NCBI GenBank assembly: GCA_020621405.1
Contig: JAHRYN010000001.1
Coordinates: forward strand, 883,883 to 947,882
DNA length: 64,000 nucleotides
DNA from: Betaproteobacteria bacterium
GTDB taxonomy: Bacteria; Pseudomonadota; Gammaproteobacteria; Burkholderiales; Rhodocyclaceae
Direction of reading: 5' to 3'
Shown: piece by piece, positions 30,165 through 39,637 of the stretch
Position numbering within the stretch: the first letter of the stretch is position 1
Layout of the letters: each line of letters opens with the position of its first letter
The notes under the pieces: generated by a model
Seen by the model: the letters and a program-made list of their open reading frames with translations, nothing else
Told to the model about the DNA's origin: nothing
Database searches by the model: none
Position numbers and translations under genes: made by a program

Positions 30165-31414
30165 CGGTCAATTTCGCCGAACACGATATCCATCGTGCCG
30201 ATGATGGCGACGACGTCGGAAATCATGTGCCCACGCGACATCTCGTCCATCGCAGCCAGGTGTGCGAAACCGGGCGCGCGGATCTTCAGGCGGTAGGGTT
30301 TGTTGGCACCGTCCGACATCGCATAGATGCCGAATTCGCCCTTGGGATGCTCCACCGCCGCATAGCACTCGCCTTCGGGCACATGTATGCCTTCGGTGAA
30401 CAGCTTGAAGTGGTGGATAAGCTCTTCCATGTTGCCCTTCATCGCTTCACGCGACGGCGGCGCAACCTTGTGGTTTTCCGTGATGACCGGGCCGGGATTC
30501 ACGCGCAGCCAGTCGATGCACTGACGGATGATGCGATTGGATTGCCGCATTTCCTCGATGCGCACCAGATAGCGGTCATAGCTGTCGCCGTTGGTACCGA
30601 CAGGGATGTCGAAATCCAGACGGTCATAGACTTCGTACGGCTGCTTCTTGCGCAGATCCCAGGCGATGCCGGAACCACGCAGCATCGGGCCGGTGAAGCC
30701 CAGCGCCTTGGCACGCTCCGGCGTCACGATGCCGATATCGACCAGACGCTGCTTCCAGATCCGGTTGTCGGTGAGCAAGGTTTCGTACTCGTCGACATAA
30801 CGCGGGAAACGGTCGGTGAAATCCTGCAGGAAGTCGAGCATCGAACCGCTGCGGTTCTCGTTCAGCCGCTTGATTGCATCGGCGTTCTTGAACTTGTTCA
30901 CTTCATACTGCGGCATCGTGTCCGGCAGATCGCGATAGACGCCGCCCGGACGATAGTACGCAGCGTGCAGACGTGCGCCCGACACCGCTTCATAGGCATC
31001 CATCAGATCCTCACGCTCGCGGAATGCGTACAGGAAGACCGTCATCGCGCCGACGTCGAGCGCGTGCGCGCCCAGCCACAGCAGGTGATTCAGGATGCGC
31101 GTGATCTCGTCAAACATCACGCGGATGTACTGCGCGCGCTCCGGCACCTCGAGCTGCAGCAGCTTTTCGATCGCCATCACGTACGCGTGCTCGTTGCACA
31201 TCATCGACACGTAGTCGAGACGGTCCATGTACGGAACGCTCTGTATCCACGTACGCGTCTCGGCCAGCTTTTCGGTACCGCGATGGAGCAGACCGATATG
31301 CGGATCAGCACGCTGGACGACTTCGCCGTCGAGTTCGAGCACCAGACGCAGCACACCGTGGGCCGCCGGATGCTGCGGCCCGAAGTTCATCGTGTAGTTG
31401 CGGATTTCAGCCAT
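30161..31414 (-). CDS. nuoD: NADH-quinone oxidoreductase subunit D (49-kDa type)
   Basis: A 417-aa subunit that forms the quinone site with NuoB. Conserved: [29 protein letters not shown], and FGEIDR at the C-terminus. ATG 31414 gives the family length; the frame opens earlier at 31450. Overlaps nuoC by 8 bases. Confidence 0.97.
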   Translation of the reverse strand: MAEIRNYTMNFGPQHPAAHGVLRLVLELDGEVVQRADPHIGLLHRGTEKLAETRTWIQSVPYMDRLDYVSMMCNEHAYVMAIEKLLQLEVPERAQYIRVMFDEITRILNHLLWLGAHALDVGAMTVFLYAFREREDLMDAYEAVSGARLHAAYYRPGGVYRDLPDTMPQYEVNKFKNADAIKRLNENRSGSMLDFLQDFTDRFPRYVDEYETLLTDNRIWKQRLVDIGIVTPERAKALGFTGPMLRGSGIAWDLRKKQPYEVYDRLDFDIPVGTNGDSYDRYLVRIEEMRQSNRIIRQCIDWLRVNPGPVITENHKVAPPSREAMKGNMEELIHHFKLFTEGIHVPEGECYAAVEHPKGEFGIYAMSDGANKPYRLKIRAPGFAHLAAMDEMSRGHMISDVVAIIGTMDIVFGEIDR

Positions 31415-32009
31415 GTCCGACATCCCCGTAATTCTCTTCCCGCACGACACGCGGCGTGACTTCGCGCGGCGCGATGCTGACCGGCTGATAGATCACGCGC
31501 TTCTGCTCCGGGTCGTAACGCATCTCGACATGGCCCGAAATCGGGAAATCCTTGCGGAACGGATGACCGACGAATCCGTAATCAGTGAGCAGGCGACGCA
31601 GGTCGCCATGTCCGGAGAACATGATTCCGAACAGGTCAAAGGCTTCACGCTCGAACCAGTTGACCGACGGCCAGACATCATTGACCGATGCAACGACCGG
31701 AAAGTCGTCATCCTCGACGAGGGTGCGCAGACGGAGCCGCAGATTCGACTGCACCGACATCAGATGCGCAACCACCGCGAAGCGCGGGCCGGAAGAACGC
31801 GTCGCGTGCGACGAATAATCGACGCCGCACAGGTCGATCAGCTGTTCGAACGGAAATTCCGCAGAGTCGCGCAGTTCCAGTGCGATCGCGTGGTAGTCAG
31901 CAGCGCCGACTTCAAGCGTGAGTTCGCCAAGTTCAAGCGTCGCAGTCCGGATACGTTCGCCGAACTGCGCAAGCAGCGCATCGCGCAGGGATTCAAGCCG
32001 TGTGCTCAT
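31407..32009 (-). CDS. nuoC: NADH-quinone oxidoreductase subunit C (30-kDa type)
   Basis: A 200-aa subunit with the signature [20 protein letters not shown] and [16 protein letters not shown]. It is a separate gene rather than a nuoCD fusion. Start at 32009 ([10 protein letters not shown]) or 32018. Confidence 0.96.
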   Translation of the reverse strand: MSTRLESLRDALLAQFGERIRTATLELGELTLEVGAADYHAIALELRDSAEFPFEQLIDLCGVDYSSHATRSSGPRFAVVAHLMSVQSNLRLRLRTLVEDDDFPVVASVNDVWPSVNWFEREAFDLFGIMFSGHGDLRRLLTDYGFVGHPFRKDFPISGHVEMRYDPEQKRVIYQPVSIAPREVTPRVVREENYGDVGHG

Positions 32010-32014
32010 GATGT

Positions 32015-32491
32015 TCAACGGGCAATCGTACTGGTGCGGCGGATCTTGTTCTGCAACTGCACGAGCCCGTAGATCAGCGCTTCGGCCGTCGGCGGGCAGC
32101 CCGGCACGTAGACATCGACCGGCACGATGCGGTCGCAGCCGCGCACCACGGAATAGGAATAGTGGTAATAACCACCACCGTTTGCACAGGACCCCATGGA
32201 CAGCACCCAGCGGGGTTCGGGCATCTGGTCATACACCCGGCGCAACGCGGGTGCCATCTTGTTGCACAGCGTGCCGGCCACGATCATCAGGTCCGACTGG
32301 CGCGGACTGGGACGGAACACGATACCGAAGCGGTCGAGGTCGTAACGCGACGCGCCCGCCTGCATCATTTCCACGGCGCAACAGGCCAGTCCGAACGTCA
32401 TCGGCCAAAGCGAGCCGGTACGCGTCCAGTTGATCAGCTTGTCCAGCTGCGTCGTGACGAAGCCTTCCTGCAGTACGCCTTCAATGCTCAT
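32015..32491 (-). CDS. nuoB: NADH-quinone oxidoreductase subunit B (cluster N2)
   Basis: A 158-aa subunit carrying the terminal [4Fe-4S] cluster N2. Tandem cysteines in [10 protein letters not shown], with further ligands in [10 protein letters not shown] and [12 protein letters not shown]. Follows nuoA by 54 bp. Confidence 0.97.
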   Translation of the reverse strand: MSIEGVLQEGFVTTQLDKLINWTRTGSLWPMTFGLACCAVEMMQAGASRYDLDRFGIVFRPSPRQSDLMIVAGTLCNKMAPALRRVYDQMPEPRWVLSMGSCANGGGYYHYSYSVVRGCDRIVPVDVYVPGCPPTAEALIYGLVQLQNKIRRTSTIAR

Positions 32492-32545
32492 CTGATAATC
32501 CGTCGAAAAAACCTTGGATGTTGCTGCAATCCGTGCAGAACACGG

Positions 32546-32902
32546 TCACTCCCAATCGAGCGCGCCCTTTTTCCATTCGTACACGAAGCCGACGACAAGA
32601 ATGCCAAGGAAAATCATCATCGCAACGAAACCGAACATGCCGATTTCCTTGAGCACGATTGCCCAAGGAAAAAGGAATGCGATTTCAAGGTCGAACAGGA
32701 TGAACAGGATGGCCACGAGGTAGTAGCGCACATCGAATTTCATGCGCGTATCTTCAAAGGCCTCGAAGCCACATTCGTAGGGAGAGAGCTTTTCAGGGTC
32801 GGGACGACTCGGACCGACCAGTTTGCCCGCGAGCATCGGCACAAAACCGAAGGCGACACCGATCAGTATGAAAAGCAGGACCGGGAAATATTCGATCAAC
32901 AT
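32546..32902 (-). CDS. nuoA: NADH-quinone oxidoreductase subunit A
   Basis: A 118-aa, three-helix membrane subunit; conserved loop [24 protein letters not shown] in outline and acidic helix [14 protein letters not shown]. First gene of nuoA-N. ATG 32902 is chosen for family fit over 32971. The operon promoter should lie in 32903-33049. Confidence 0.96.
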   Translation of the reverse strand: MLIEYFPVLLFILIGVAFGFVPMLAGKLVGPSRPDPEKLSPYECGFEAFEDTRMKFDVRYYLVAILFILFDLEIAFLFPWAIVLKEIGMFGFVAMMIFLGILVVGFVYEWKKGALDWE

Positions 32903-33009
32903 GACGGGTTGTTCATGCACATAAACATTTCCGGCGACACGGTGAGTAGTCCGGGGCCGGCACCGGCACATCGCCGGATGGACGACGTACCAACTTGCAC
33001 TGCTGCGTA

Positions 33010-33033
33010 AAACGCGCGGAGTATAGCGCGTTT
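33010..33033 (-). terminator. Hairpin between secG and nuoA, probable secG terminator
   Basis: An 8-bp stem (AAACGCGC with GCGCGTTT, 8-base loop) follows the secG stop by 17 bp and has a short T-run on the minus strand. The loop contains TATACT, so a nuoA promoter element is an alternative reading. No tRNA gene was found in this gap. Confidence 0.45.
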
Positions 33034-33049
33034 CACGTCCTGGGTAGCC

Positions 33050-33412
33050 TTACTTGGGAATATCGCCCGCCTTCGAATCCGGCGCAGCGGGCGTCGCCAC
33101 AGGAGCGACCGGGGCCGCCGGCACACTGATCGACTTGGCGGCATCGATCACCGAACTGGCGCCGGACCTGGGCTGGTTCGTTGCGATATAACTGAGCGCC
33201 AGGCTGGTGCAGAAAAACACCGCCGCCAGCGCAGCCGTCGTTCGGCTGAGGAAGTTGGCGGAACCGGACGAGCCGAACAGGCTGCCGGAGGCACCGCTAC
33301 CGAAGGCAGCCCCCATGTCGGCACCCTTGCCGTGCTGCAGAAGCACCAGCACGATCACACTAGCGCCGGCCAGAATATGAATGGAAAGCACAACCGAAAA
33401 AACGATACCCAT
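33050..33412 (-). CDS. secG: Protein-export membrane protein SecG
   Basis: A 120-aa SecYEG translocon subunit with two membrane helices (about residues 1-25 and 55-77). The Gly/Ser/Phe-rich loop GADMGAAFGSGASGSLFGSS lies between them. A low-complexity Pro/Ala/Val tail ends the protein. ATG 33412 with GAGGTG upstream; the preceding in-frame TTG is not preferred. Follows tpiA closely, the usual order. Confidence 0.93.
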   Translation of the reverse strand: MGIVFSVVLSIHILAGASVIVLVLLQHGKGADMGAAFGSGASGSLFGSSGSANFLSRTTAALAAVFFCTSLALSYIATNQPRSGASSVIDAAKSISVPAAPVAPVATPAAPDSKAGDIPK

Positions 33413-33421
33413 CAAATCACC

Positions 33422-34189
33422 TCAAGATGCAGCAGCAGCGGCAACGATGGCGAGGAAATCCCCGGCCACCAGCGATGCACCGCCAATAAGACCACCATCA
33501 ATGTCGGCCTGGCCAAAAAGTTCGGCAGCGTTTTGCGGCTTGACGCTACCGCCGTAAAGAATCGAGGCGCGCGCCGCCACATCGGCGCCACACCAGCCAC
33601 CGAGACGGGCGCGAATGAATGCATGGACCGCCTGCGCCTGTCCTGGCGACGCAGTAACCCCAGTCCCGATTGCCCACACCGGCTCATATGCGATGACACA
33701 TGCAGCCAGTGCACCTGCACCCGAACGGTCGAACACGGCCTGAAGCTGGCGCCCGACCACTGCTTCGGTCACACCACGCTCGCGTTCATCCAGCGTTTCA
33801 CCGGCGCAAAGGATGGGAACGAGGCCCGACGCGATCACCGCATCGACCTTTGCCGCAACCAGCGCGTCGCTTTCGCCATAGATGGCGCGACGCTCCGAGT
33901 GCCCCACGATGACGTAACGACAGGAAAAATCGGCAACCATGGCGGCCGACACCTCGCCGGTGTAGGCACCGGAGACGTGCTCGCTGACGTTCTGCGCGCC
34001 CCACTCGATGCCCGACCCGTCGAGCAGGCTTTTCGCCTGCTGCAGATACGGGAAAGGAACGCAGACCGCTGACGGGCATCCTTGCGGACCCGCAGCGCGC
34101 AGCGCGCCAAGCAGACTGGCGTTCGCGTCCAGCCCGCCATGCATTTTCCAGTTCCCAACCACCAGTTTGCGCGTTGCCGACACAGTCAC
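33422..34189 (-). CDS. tpiA: Triosephosphate isomerase
   Basis: A 255-aa glycolytic TIM-barrel enzyme. Active-site residues: VVGNWKMHG (Lys), YVIVGHSERR (His), and IAYEPVWAIGTG (Glu), plus the phosphate loop LYGGSVKP. It begins with GTG (34189 or the next GTG at 34183); the nearby ATG is out of frame. Probably co-transcribed with secG. Confidence 0.96.
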   Translation of the reverse strand: MTVSATRKLVVGNWKMHGGLDANASLLGALRAAGPQGCPSAVCVPFPYLQQAKSLLDGSGIEWGAQNVSEHVSGAYTGEVSAAMVADFSCRYVIVGHSERRAIYGESDALVAAKVDAVIASGLVPILCAGETLDERERGVTEAVVGRQLQAVFDRSGAGALAACVIAYEPVWAIGTGVTASPGQAQAVHAFIRARLGGWCGADVAARASILYGGSVKPQNAAELFGQADIDGGLIGGASLVAGDFLAIVAAAAAS

Positions 34190-34285
34190 ATACCAAAAGC
34201 AAAGCCCCAGATTCTAGCGCATGCGTGCGCAAAAATCCGGGGCAGCCGAGAATGCGGTATCCGTCGCCGGAACGCGCGGCACCGC

Positions 34286-35071
34286 TCAGCCGAAGCGGCC
34301 GGTGATGTAGTCCTCGGTTTCCTTGCGCTGCGGCTTGATGAATATCTGGTCGGTCAGTCCGAATTCGACCAGTTCGCCCATGTACATGTACGCAGTGTAG
34401 TCACTGACGCGCGCCGCCTGCTGCATGTTGTGGGTCACGATCAGTATAGTCACCTTGTCTTTCAGTTCGGTCACCAGTTCCTCGATGCTCGCCGTGGCGA
34501 TCGGATCGAGCGCCGAAGTCGGCTCGTCGAACAGGATGATTTCCGGATCGGTAGCCAGCGCCCGCGCAATGCACAGGCGCTGCTGCTGGCCACCCGACAG
34601 GTTGGCGCCGAGTTCGTTGAGGCGATGCTTCACTTCCTCCCAAAGCGCAGCGCCCCGCAGGGCCTGTTCGACGCGTTCGTCTATCACCGAGCGGCGCTTC
34701 TCGCCGCGCACGCGCAGGCCATAGGCGACGTTCTCGTAGATCGACTTGGGGAAAGGGTTCGGCTTCTGGAAAACCATGCTGATGCGCATCCGCACTTCGA
34801 TCGGATCGACCTCTTCGTCCAGCAGGTTGGTGTTGTCCGGATGCAGCAGGATCTTGCCGTCGTAGCGGTTGCCCGGGTAGAGATCGTGCATGCGGTTGAA
34901 GCAGCGCAGCAGCGTCGACTTGCCGCAACCGGACGGGCCTATCAGCGCCGTCACCTTCTTTTCATGCACCGGCATGTTGATGCCCTTGAGCGCATGGAAG
35001 GCACCGTAATGGAAATTGAGGTTCTGGACTTCCGCCTTGGTGGCGATATTCGGATCGGCAACAGTGGTCAT
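34286..35071 (-). CDS. pstB: Phosphate ABC transporter ATP-binding protein PstB
   Basis: A 261-aa ABC ATPase. Walker [10 protein letters not shown], signature [15 protein letters not shown], Walker [14 protein letters not shown], and switch His in VTHNMQQ. Energises phosphate uptake through PstCA. It is the last pst gene here; no phoU follows, and tpiA comes next after a 96-bp gap. Confidence 0.97.
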   Translation of the reverse strand: MTTVADPNIATKAEVQNLNFHYGAFHALKGINMPVHEKKVTALIGPSGCGKSTLLRCFNRMHDLYPGNRYDGKILLHPDNTNLLDEEVDPIEVRMRISMVFQKPNPFPKSIYENVAYGLRVRGEKRRSVIDERVEQALRGAALWEEVKHRLNELGANLSGGQQQRLCIARALATDPEIILFDEPTSALDPIATASIEELVTELKDKVTILIVTHNMQQAARVSDYTAYMYMGELVEFGLTDQIFIKPQRKETEDYITGRFG

Positions 35072-35114
35072 GATCAGTCTCTTGATTTGGAGTGTTCAGC
35101 GGCAGCCGCCGGAA

Positions 35115-36038
35115 TTACCACTTGATGTTGCGGCGCAGGCGGTAGCGCAGCCAGATCGCCACGCCGTTCATGGCCAGGGTCATCAGCACCAGAATGAAGC
35201 CTGCCGCCGCCGCATTCACCTGGAACGCCGCCTCCGGACGCGAAGTCCAGTTGAACATCTGGATCGGCATGACGGTGAATGGCGCCATCAGCCAGTCGAA
35301 ATGCAGGAAGGGGAACACTTCATTGACCGGCGCTGGCGGCAGGAAGGCGATGAAGGTCAGTGCGCCGATGGTGATGATGGGCGCCGTCTCCCCGATCGCG
35401 CGCGCCATGCCGATGATGATGCCGGTCAGGATGCCTGCGCTTGAATACGGAATGATGTGGTCGCGCACCATCTGCCAGGTCGTGGAACCGCAGGCATAGG
35501 CCCCCTCGCGCACCATCTGCGGAATCGCCCGGATCGATTCGCGCGTGGCGACAATCACCACCGGAAGGATGAGCAGACCCAGCGTCAGGCCGGCCGACAG
35601 GATGCTCTGCCCGAAACCGAACTTGTAGACGAACAGACCAAGTGCAAGCAGGCCATAGACGATGGACGGCACGCCGGCGAGATTGGTCACGTTGATCTCG
35701 ATGATGTCGGTCACCCAGTTCTTGGGCGCGTATTCCTCGAGATAGACGCCCGCCGCGACGCCCAGCGGTACGGCTGACAGGGCTGTCACCAGCATGACCA
35801 GTATCGTGCCCACCCAAGCCGACAGGATGCCGGCGCTGCCGGCGCGGCGCGACGGAAAGTTGGTCATGAAGTCGTAGTCGATGCGCGCAGCGCCCTTCAT
35901 TGCCATGTCTGCAAACAGCGCGGTGAAGGTGAGTACGCCGATCATCAGCGCCAACAGGCCGAGCAGGCCGAACAGCATGTCCCAGCGCTTGTGACGGGTG
36001 ATGATGGCCCGGATGGCCTGGATATCCTGCTGGTTCAT
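35115..36038 (-). CDS. pstA: Phosphate ABC transporter permease PstA
   Basis: A 307-aa inner-membrane permease with six helices; the ABC-coupling EAA-like loop is near IRAIPQMVREGAYACGSTTWQ. Starts 3 bp after the pstC stop. Confidence 0.95.
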   Translation of the reverse strand: MNQQDIQAIRAIITRHKRWDMLFGLLGLLALMIGVLTFTALFADMAMKGAARIDYDFMTNFPSRRAGSAGILSAWVGTILVMLVTALSAVPLGVAAGVYLEEYAPKNWVTDIIEINVTNLAGVPSIVYGLLALGLFVYKFGFGQSILSAGLTLGLLILPVVIVATRESIRAIPQMVREGAYACGSTTWQMVRDHIIPYSSAGILTGIIIGMARAIGETAPIITIGALTFIAFLPPAPVNEVFPFLHFDWLMAPFTVMPIQMFNWTSRPEAAFQVNAAAAGFILVLMTLAMNGVAIWLRYRLRRNIKW

Positions 36039-36041
36039 GGC

Positions 36042-36998
36042 TCAATACACCTCACGGAAGCGCTTGCGCAGGTAATAGCCAAGCAGGTTGAAGCACAGCG
36101 TCATCAGCATCAGCGTCAGGCCTGCGGCGAAGATCGTCTGGTAACCGATGGAACCGTGCGGCAGGTCGCCGAGTGCCACCTGCACGATGTAGGAGGTGAT
36201 GGTCGCGCCGGGTTCGGTCGGATTGAACGTGAGGTTGGGCTGCATGCCGGCCGCGACTGCAAGAATCATGGTTTCGCCGACCGCGCGCGAAATGCCGAGT
36301 ATGTAGGCCGAAGCGATGCCGGACGTCGCCGCCGGCACCACAGTGCGCAGCGCTGTCTGCAGGCGCGTCGCACCCATCGCGTACGAACCTTCGCGCAGGC
36401 TCATCGGAACCGCCCGCATCGCGTCTTCCGACAGCGAACTGACATAGGGAATGATCATGACCCCCATCACCAGACCGGCGGACAACAAGCTGAAGCCGGG
36501 AAGATCCGGAAACATCAGCTGCAGCAGCGGCGTGATCACCACGAGCGCGAAGTAGCCGTAGATGATGGTCGGCACACCGCCGAGCAGTTCGAGAAAGGGC
36601 TTAGCGATCTCGCGGGTTCTGAACGACGCGAATTCCGACAGGTAGATCGCGATGATCGTGCCAAGCGGTAGCGCCACCGCAAGCGCGACGAATGAACTGG
36701 TGATCGTGCCGGACAGCAGCACCATGATGCCGTAGTGCGCATCGTCAAACAGCGGGGTCCATTGCGTGTCGGTCAGGAAATCCCACACCGAGACGTGCTC
36801 GAACAGTGACAGCGATTCGCTGACCAGCACGTACACGATCGCTATCGTCGTCAGCACCGAAATCGAGGCCGCCGAAAAGAGGATGAATTCGATCACCCGT
36901 TCCTTCACATGGCGGGATGCGCGTTTGCGCAAGCGGTCGCTGACCGCATCCGGAACACTCGACGGGGGAACTGACATGGTCGGGGCGTGGGCTGACAT
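36042..36998 (-). CDS. pstC: Phosphate ABC transporter permease PstC
   Basis: A 318-aa permease partner of PstA. Seen: LSEFASFRTREIAKPFLELL, GGVPTIIYGYFA, and the coupling loop MRAVPMSLREGSYAMGATR. The start is uncertain: M at 36998, 37013 and 36977 are all possible, and no strong SD is seen. The frame extends to 37088 but that part overlaps the terminator. Confidence 0.9.
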   Translation of the reverse strand: MSAHAPTMSVPPSSVPDAVSDRLRKRASRHVKERVIEFILFSAASISVLTTIAIVYVLVSESLSLFEHVSVWDFLTDTQWTPLFDDAHYGIMVLLSGTITSSFVALAVALPLGTIIAIYLSEFASFRTREIAKPFLELLGGVPTIIYGYFALVVITPLLQLMFPDLPGFSLLSAGLVMGVMIIPYVSSLSEDAMRAVPMSLREGSYAMGATRLQTALRTVVPAATSGIASAYILGISRAVGETMILAVAAGMQPNLTFNPTEPGATITSYIVQVALGDLPHGSIGYQTIFAAGLTLMLMTLCFNLLGYYLRKRFREVY

Positions 36999-37050
36999 AG
37001 TGGAGATGATCATTTTATCGGGCACCGGCCTTGACTGGGCACCAAACAGC

Positions 37051-37082
37051 AAAAAGCCCCGGGTACAAGCCCGGGGCTTTTG
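37051..37082 (-). terminator. Strong hairpin between pstS and pstC
   Basis: A 9-bp GC-rich stem (AGCCCCGGG with CCCGGGGCT, 6-base loop) at 37055-37078, with T-runs on both strands. On the minus strand it follows the pstS stop by about 12 bp. It would reduce read-through into pstC, giving more binding protein than permease. Confidence 0.85.
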
Positions 37083-37093
37083 TGCCATTGCGC

Positions 37094-38092
37094 TTATTCC
37101 TTCGGATCGCGCTTGAGCAGGTCGGACACCTTGACCCCTACTTCCGAGTGGCCACCGAAGGCCGTACCCGTCTTTTTCTTGGCAAAGTTGTTCAGTGCGT
37201 GCGTGTAGTCGGCATCGGCCAGCGGCACGTACTTCACTTCCTTGGTCAGCGCGCTCGCGTTCTTCAGGTAGAACTCGACGAATTCCTTCACTTCCGGCTT
37301 GTTCACCGAAGCGGCATTGACGTAGATGAAGATCGGGCGCGACAGCGGCTGGTATTCACCGGAAATCACGGTCTCCAGTGACGGCTCCACCGCCTTGCCG
37401 GTCTTCGGATTGACGATGGGCACTGCCTTCAGCTTGTCCTTGTTCTCGATGTAGTACGCAAAGCCGAAGTAGCCCAGGCCACCCGCATCACGCGACACGC
37501 CTTGCACGAGCACGTTGTCGTCTTCCGACGCGGTGAAGTCGCCACGGCTGGACTTCGCCTTGCCGACGATAGCTTCGGTGAAGTAGTCAAACGTACCCGA
37601 ATCGGCACCCGGACCGAACAGCTTCAGACCGGTTTCCGGCCAAGCTACATTGACGTCGTGCCACTTGGTGATCTTGGTCTGCGCGGCCGGCTCCCACATC
37701 TTCTTCAACTCTTCGACCGTGAGCTGCTTGAGGAAGGCGTTCTTCGGGTTCATCACGACCGTCAGCGCGTCGAACGCCACCGGCAGCTCGATGTACTTGA
37801 TGCCGGCTGCCTTGCAGTCCGCCATTTCCTTGTCGAGGATGGGGCGCGACGCATTCGACACATCGGTCTCGCCACGGCAGAATTTCTTGAAGCCACCGCC
37901 AGTGCCCGAAATACCCACGGTCACGCGCACGCCGCCCTTCTTTGCCTTCTGGAATTCTTCGGCCACCGCTTCGGTGATCGGAAACACGGTGCTCGAGCCG
38001 TCGACCTTGACCAAGGCCTGCGCGAATACCGAACCGGAAACGAACAGCGTGCCTACTGCGGCAGCCAGGGAAGCGATCTTGCTCACGTTCAT
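37094..38092 (-). CDS. pstS: Periplasmic phosphate-binding protein PstS
   Basis: A 332-aa secreted protein with a signal peptide (about residues 1-24, ending SVFAQ). Phosphate-site motifs: VDGSSTVFPITEAVAEEF, GISGTGGGFKKFCRGETD, and RDAGGLGYFGFAYY. It is the first pst gene, preceded by a Pho-box-like array. Confidence 0.96.
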   Translation of the reverse strand: MNVSKIASLAAAVGTLFVSGSVFAQALVKVDGSSTVFPITEAVAEEFQKAKKGGVRVTVGISGTGGGFKKFCRGETDVSNASRPILDKEMADCKAAGIKYIELPVAFDALTVVMNPKNAFLKQLTVEELKKMWEPAAQTKITKWHDVNVAWPETGLKLFGPGADSGTFDYFTEAIVGKAKSSRGDFTASEDDNVLVQGVSRDAGGLGYFGFAYYIENKDKLKAVPIVNPKTGKAVEPSLETVISGEYQPLSRPIFIYVNAASVNKPEVKEFVEFYLKNASALTKEVKYVPLADADYTHALNNFAKKKTGTAFGGHSEVGVKVSDLLKRDPKE

Positions 38093-38130
38093 CAGGAATC
38101 TCCGAAAGGTTGCGTCGTATTGCGATGCGA

Positions 38131-38160
38131 CAAACAGAGTTTATGAAGGGTTTGTTACAG
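38131..38160 (-). promoter_or_regulatory. Pho-box-like array before pstS
   Basis: On the minus strand CTGTAAC, CCTTCAT and TCTGTTT occur as 7-bp units separated by AAAC, the 7-4-7-4-7 spacing expected for PhoB sites. It lies about 40-70 bp before the pstS start, so phosphate-starvation induction is likely. Confidence 0.72.
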
Positions 38161-38214
38161 CTATGTGAAGGCGCAACAATCGGATCTGTAACATCCTGTC
38201 ACGTGCCATTCCCG

Positions 38215-39486
38215 TCAGACGGCCCCGAGCGCCTGCTCCAGATCCGCCCGGATGTCGTCGATGTGCTCGATGCCGATCGACAGCCGCACCATGTCTTCGG
38301 ATACTCCGGCCCGCCGCAGTTCGTCGGGCGAAAGCTGGCGATGCGTGGTCGATGCCGGGTGGCACGCCAGGGATTTGGCATCGCCGATATTGACCAGCCT
38401 GGTCACCAGTTTCAGCGCATCCTGAAAGCGGGCTCCCGCCTCGCGGCCGCCCTTGACGCCGAAGGTCAGCAATCCGGAGGCCTTGCCGCCGAAATAGCGT
38501 TGCACCAGCCCGTGGCTGGGGTGATCGGGCAGCCCCGAGTAATTGACCCACTCGACCTTCGCGTGCCCCCGCAGGAAGTTCGCCACGGCCAGCGCATTTT
38601 CGCAGTGGCGGTCCATGCGCAGCGCCAGCGTTTCCAGCCCCTGCAGTATCAGGAAGCTGTTGAACGGCGAAATCGCGGCGCCCATATTGCGCAGCGGCAC
38701 CGTGCGTGCGCGCCCGATGAAGGCGGCCGGGCCAAGTGCCTCGGTATAGATCACGCCGTGGTAGCTGACCTCCGGCTCGTTGAGCCGGCGGAAGCGCGCC
38801 TTGTGCTCCGCCCACGGAAAGCGTCCGCCATCGACGATGATGCCGCCGAGGCTGGTGCCGTGGCCGCCCATGTACTTGGTCAGCGAGTGCACGACGATAT
38901 CCGCGCCATGCTCGAACGGCCTCGTCAGGTAGGGCGACGGCACCGTGTTGTCGACAATCAGCGGCACACCGGCACGATGAGCCACCTCGGCAAAGGCAGC
39001 GAAATCGACCACATTGCCGAGCGGATTGCCTATCGACTCGCAGTACACCGCCTTCGTGCGTGCATCGATCAGCGCCGCGGCAGAAGCCGGGTCGGCCGCG
39101 TCGACGAAACGCACCTCGATGCCGAACTGCGGCAGCGTATGCGCGAACAGGTTGTAGGTTCCGCCATAGAGCGCCGTCGTCGCAATGATGTTGTCGCCCG
39201 CCTCGGCGATGGTCATGATCGCGTAGGTGATCGCCGCCTGTCCGGATGCCAGCGCCAGCGCGCCAATGCCGCCCTCCAGCGCAGCAACCCGCTGTTCGAG
39301 CACGTCGCTGGTCGGATTCATGATGCGCGTGTAGATATTGCCCTTCACTTTCAGATCGAACAGGTCCGCGCCGTGCTGGGTGTCGTCGAAGGCGTAGCTC
39401 GTGGTCTGGTAGATCGGCACCGCGACCGCCTTGGTCGTCGGATCGGGCGAATAGCCGGCGTGAATCGCGAGCGTGTCGAAACGCAT
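38215..39486 (-). CDS. metY: O-acetylhomoserine sulfhydrylase-type PLP enzyme
   Basis: A 423-aa Cys/Met-metabolism PLP enzyme that would make homocysteine from O-acetylhomoserine and sulfide. Seen: YSPDPTTKAVAVPIYQTTSY, SGQAAITYAIM, the PLP lysine in SLTKYMGGHG, and ACHPASTTHRQL. GGAGG lies 8 bp before ATG 39486. It sits between glmM and pstS but has no clear link to either. A closely related gamma-synthase is the main alternative. Confidence 0.92.
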   Translation of the reverse strand: MRFDTLAIHAGYSPDPTTKAVAVPIYQTTSYAFDDTQHGADLFDLKVKGNIYTRIMNPTSDVLEQRVAALEGGIGALALASGQAAITYAIMTIAEAGDNIIATTALYGGTYNLFAHTLPQFGIEVRFVDAADPASAAALIDARTKAVYCESIGNPLGNVVDFAAFAEVAHRAGVPLIVDNTVPSPYLTRPFEHGADIVVHSLTKYMGGHGTSLGGIIVDGGRFPWAEHKARFRRLNEPEVSYHGVIYTEALGPAAFIGRARTVPLRNMGAAISPFNSFLILQGLETLALRMDRHCENALAVANFLRGHAKVEWVNYSGLPDHPSHGLVQRYFGGKASGLLTFGVKGGREAGARFQDALKLVTRLVNIGDAKSLACHPASTTHRQLSPDELRRAGVSEDMVRLSIGIEHIDDIRADLEQALGAV

Positions 39487-39565
39487 GGTGGAAGCCTCCG
39501 TCGTGGATCGAGGCCTCGCAATCTACACGCTGTACGCATGACCGACAAAGAGCGGCGCAACAAAC

Positions 39566-39598
39566 AAAAATGCCGCCTCCGCTTGCGCGGGGCGGCAT
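39566..39598 (-). terminator. Rho-independent terminator after glmM
   Basis: An 8-bp stem (ATGCCGCC with GGCGGCAT) at 39570-39598 is followed on the minus strand by a T-run (39566-39570). Lies about 40 bp after the glmM stop and isolates it from metY. Confidence 0.85.
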
Positions 39599-39637
39599 TG
39601 CCGGAATCAGCGGCTGACCGAATCGATCGGCGATGGA

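Noticed and set aside
32903..33049. Possible tRNA-Leu gene between secG and nuoA, as in some relatives
   Set aside because: No cloverleaf with proper acceptor, anticodon and T-arm could be folded by eye; only a short hairpin is present.
39487..39637. Possible SAM or SAH riboswitch before metY
   Set aside because: The leader has a normal SD but none of the conserved riboswitch core bases that I could recognise.
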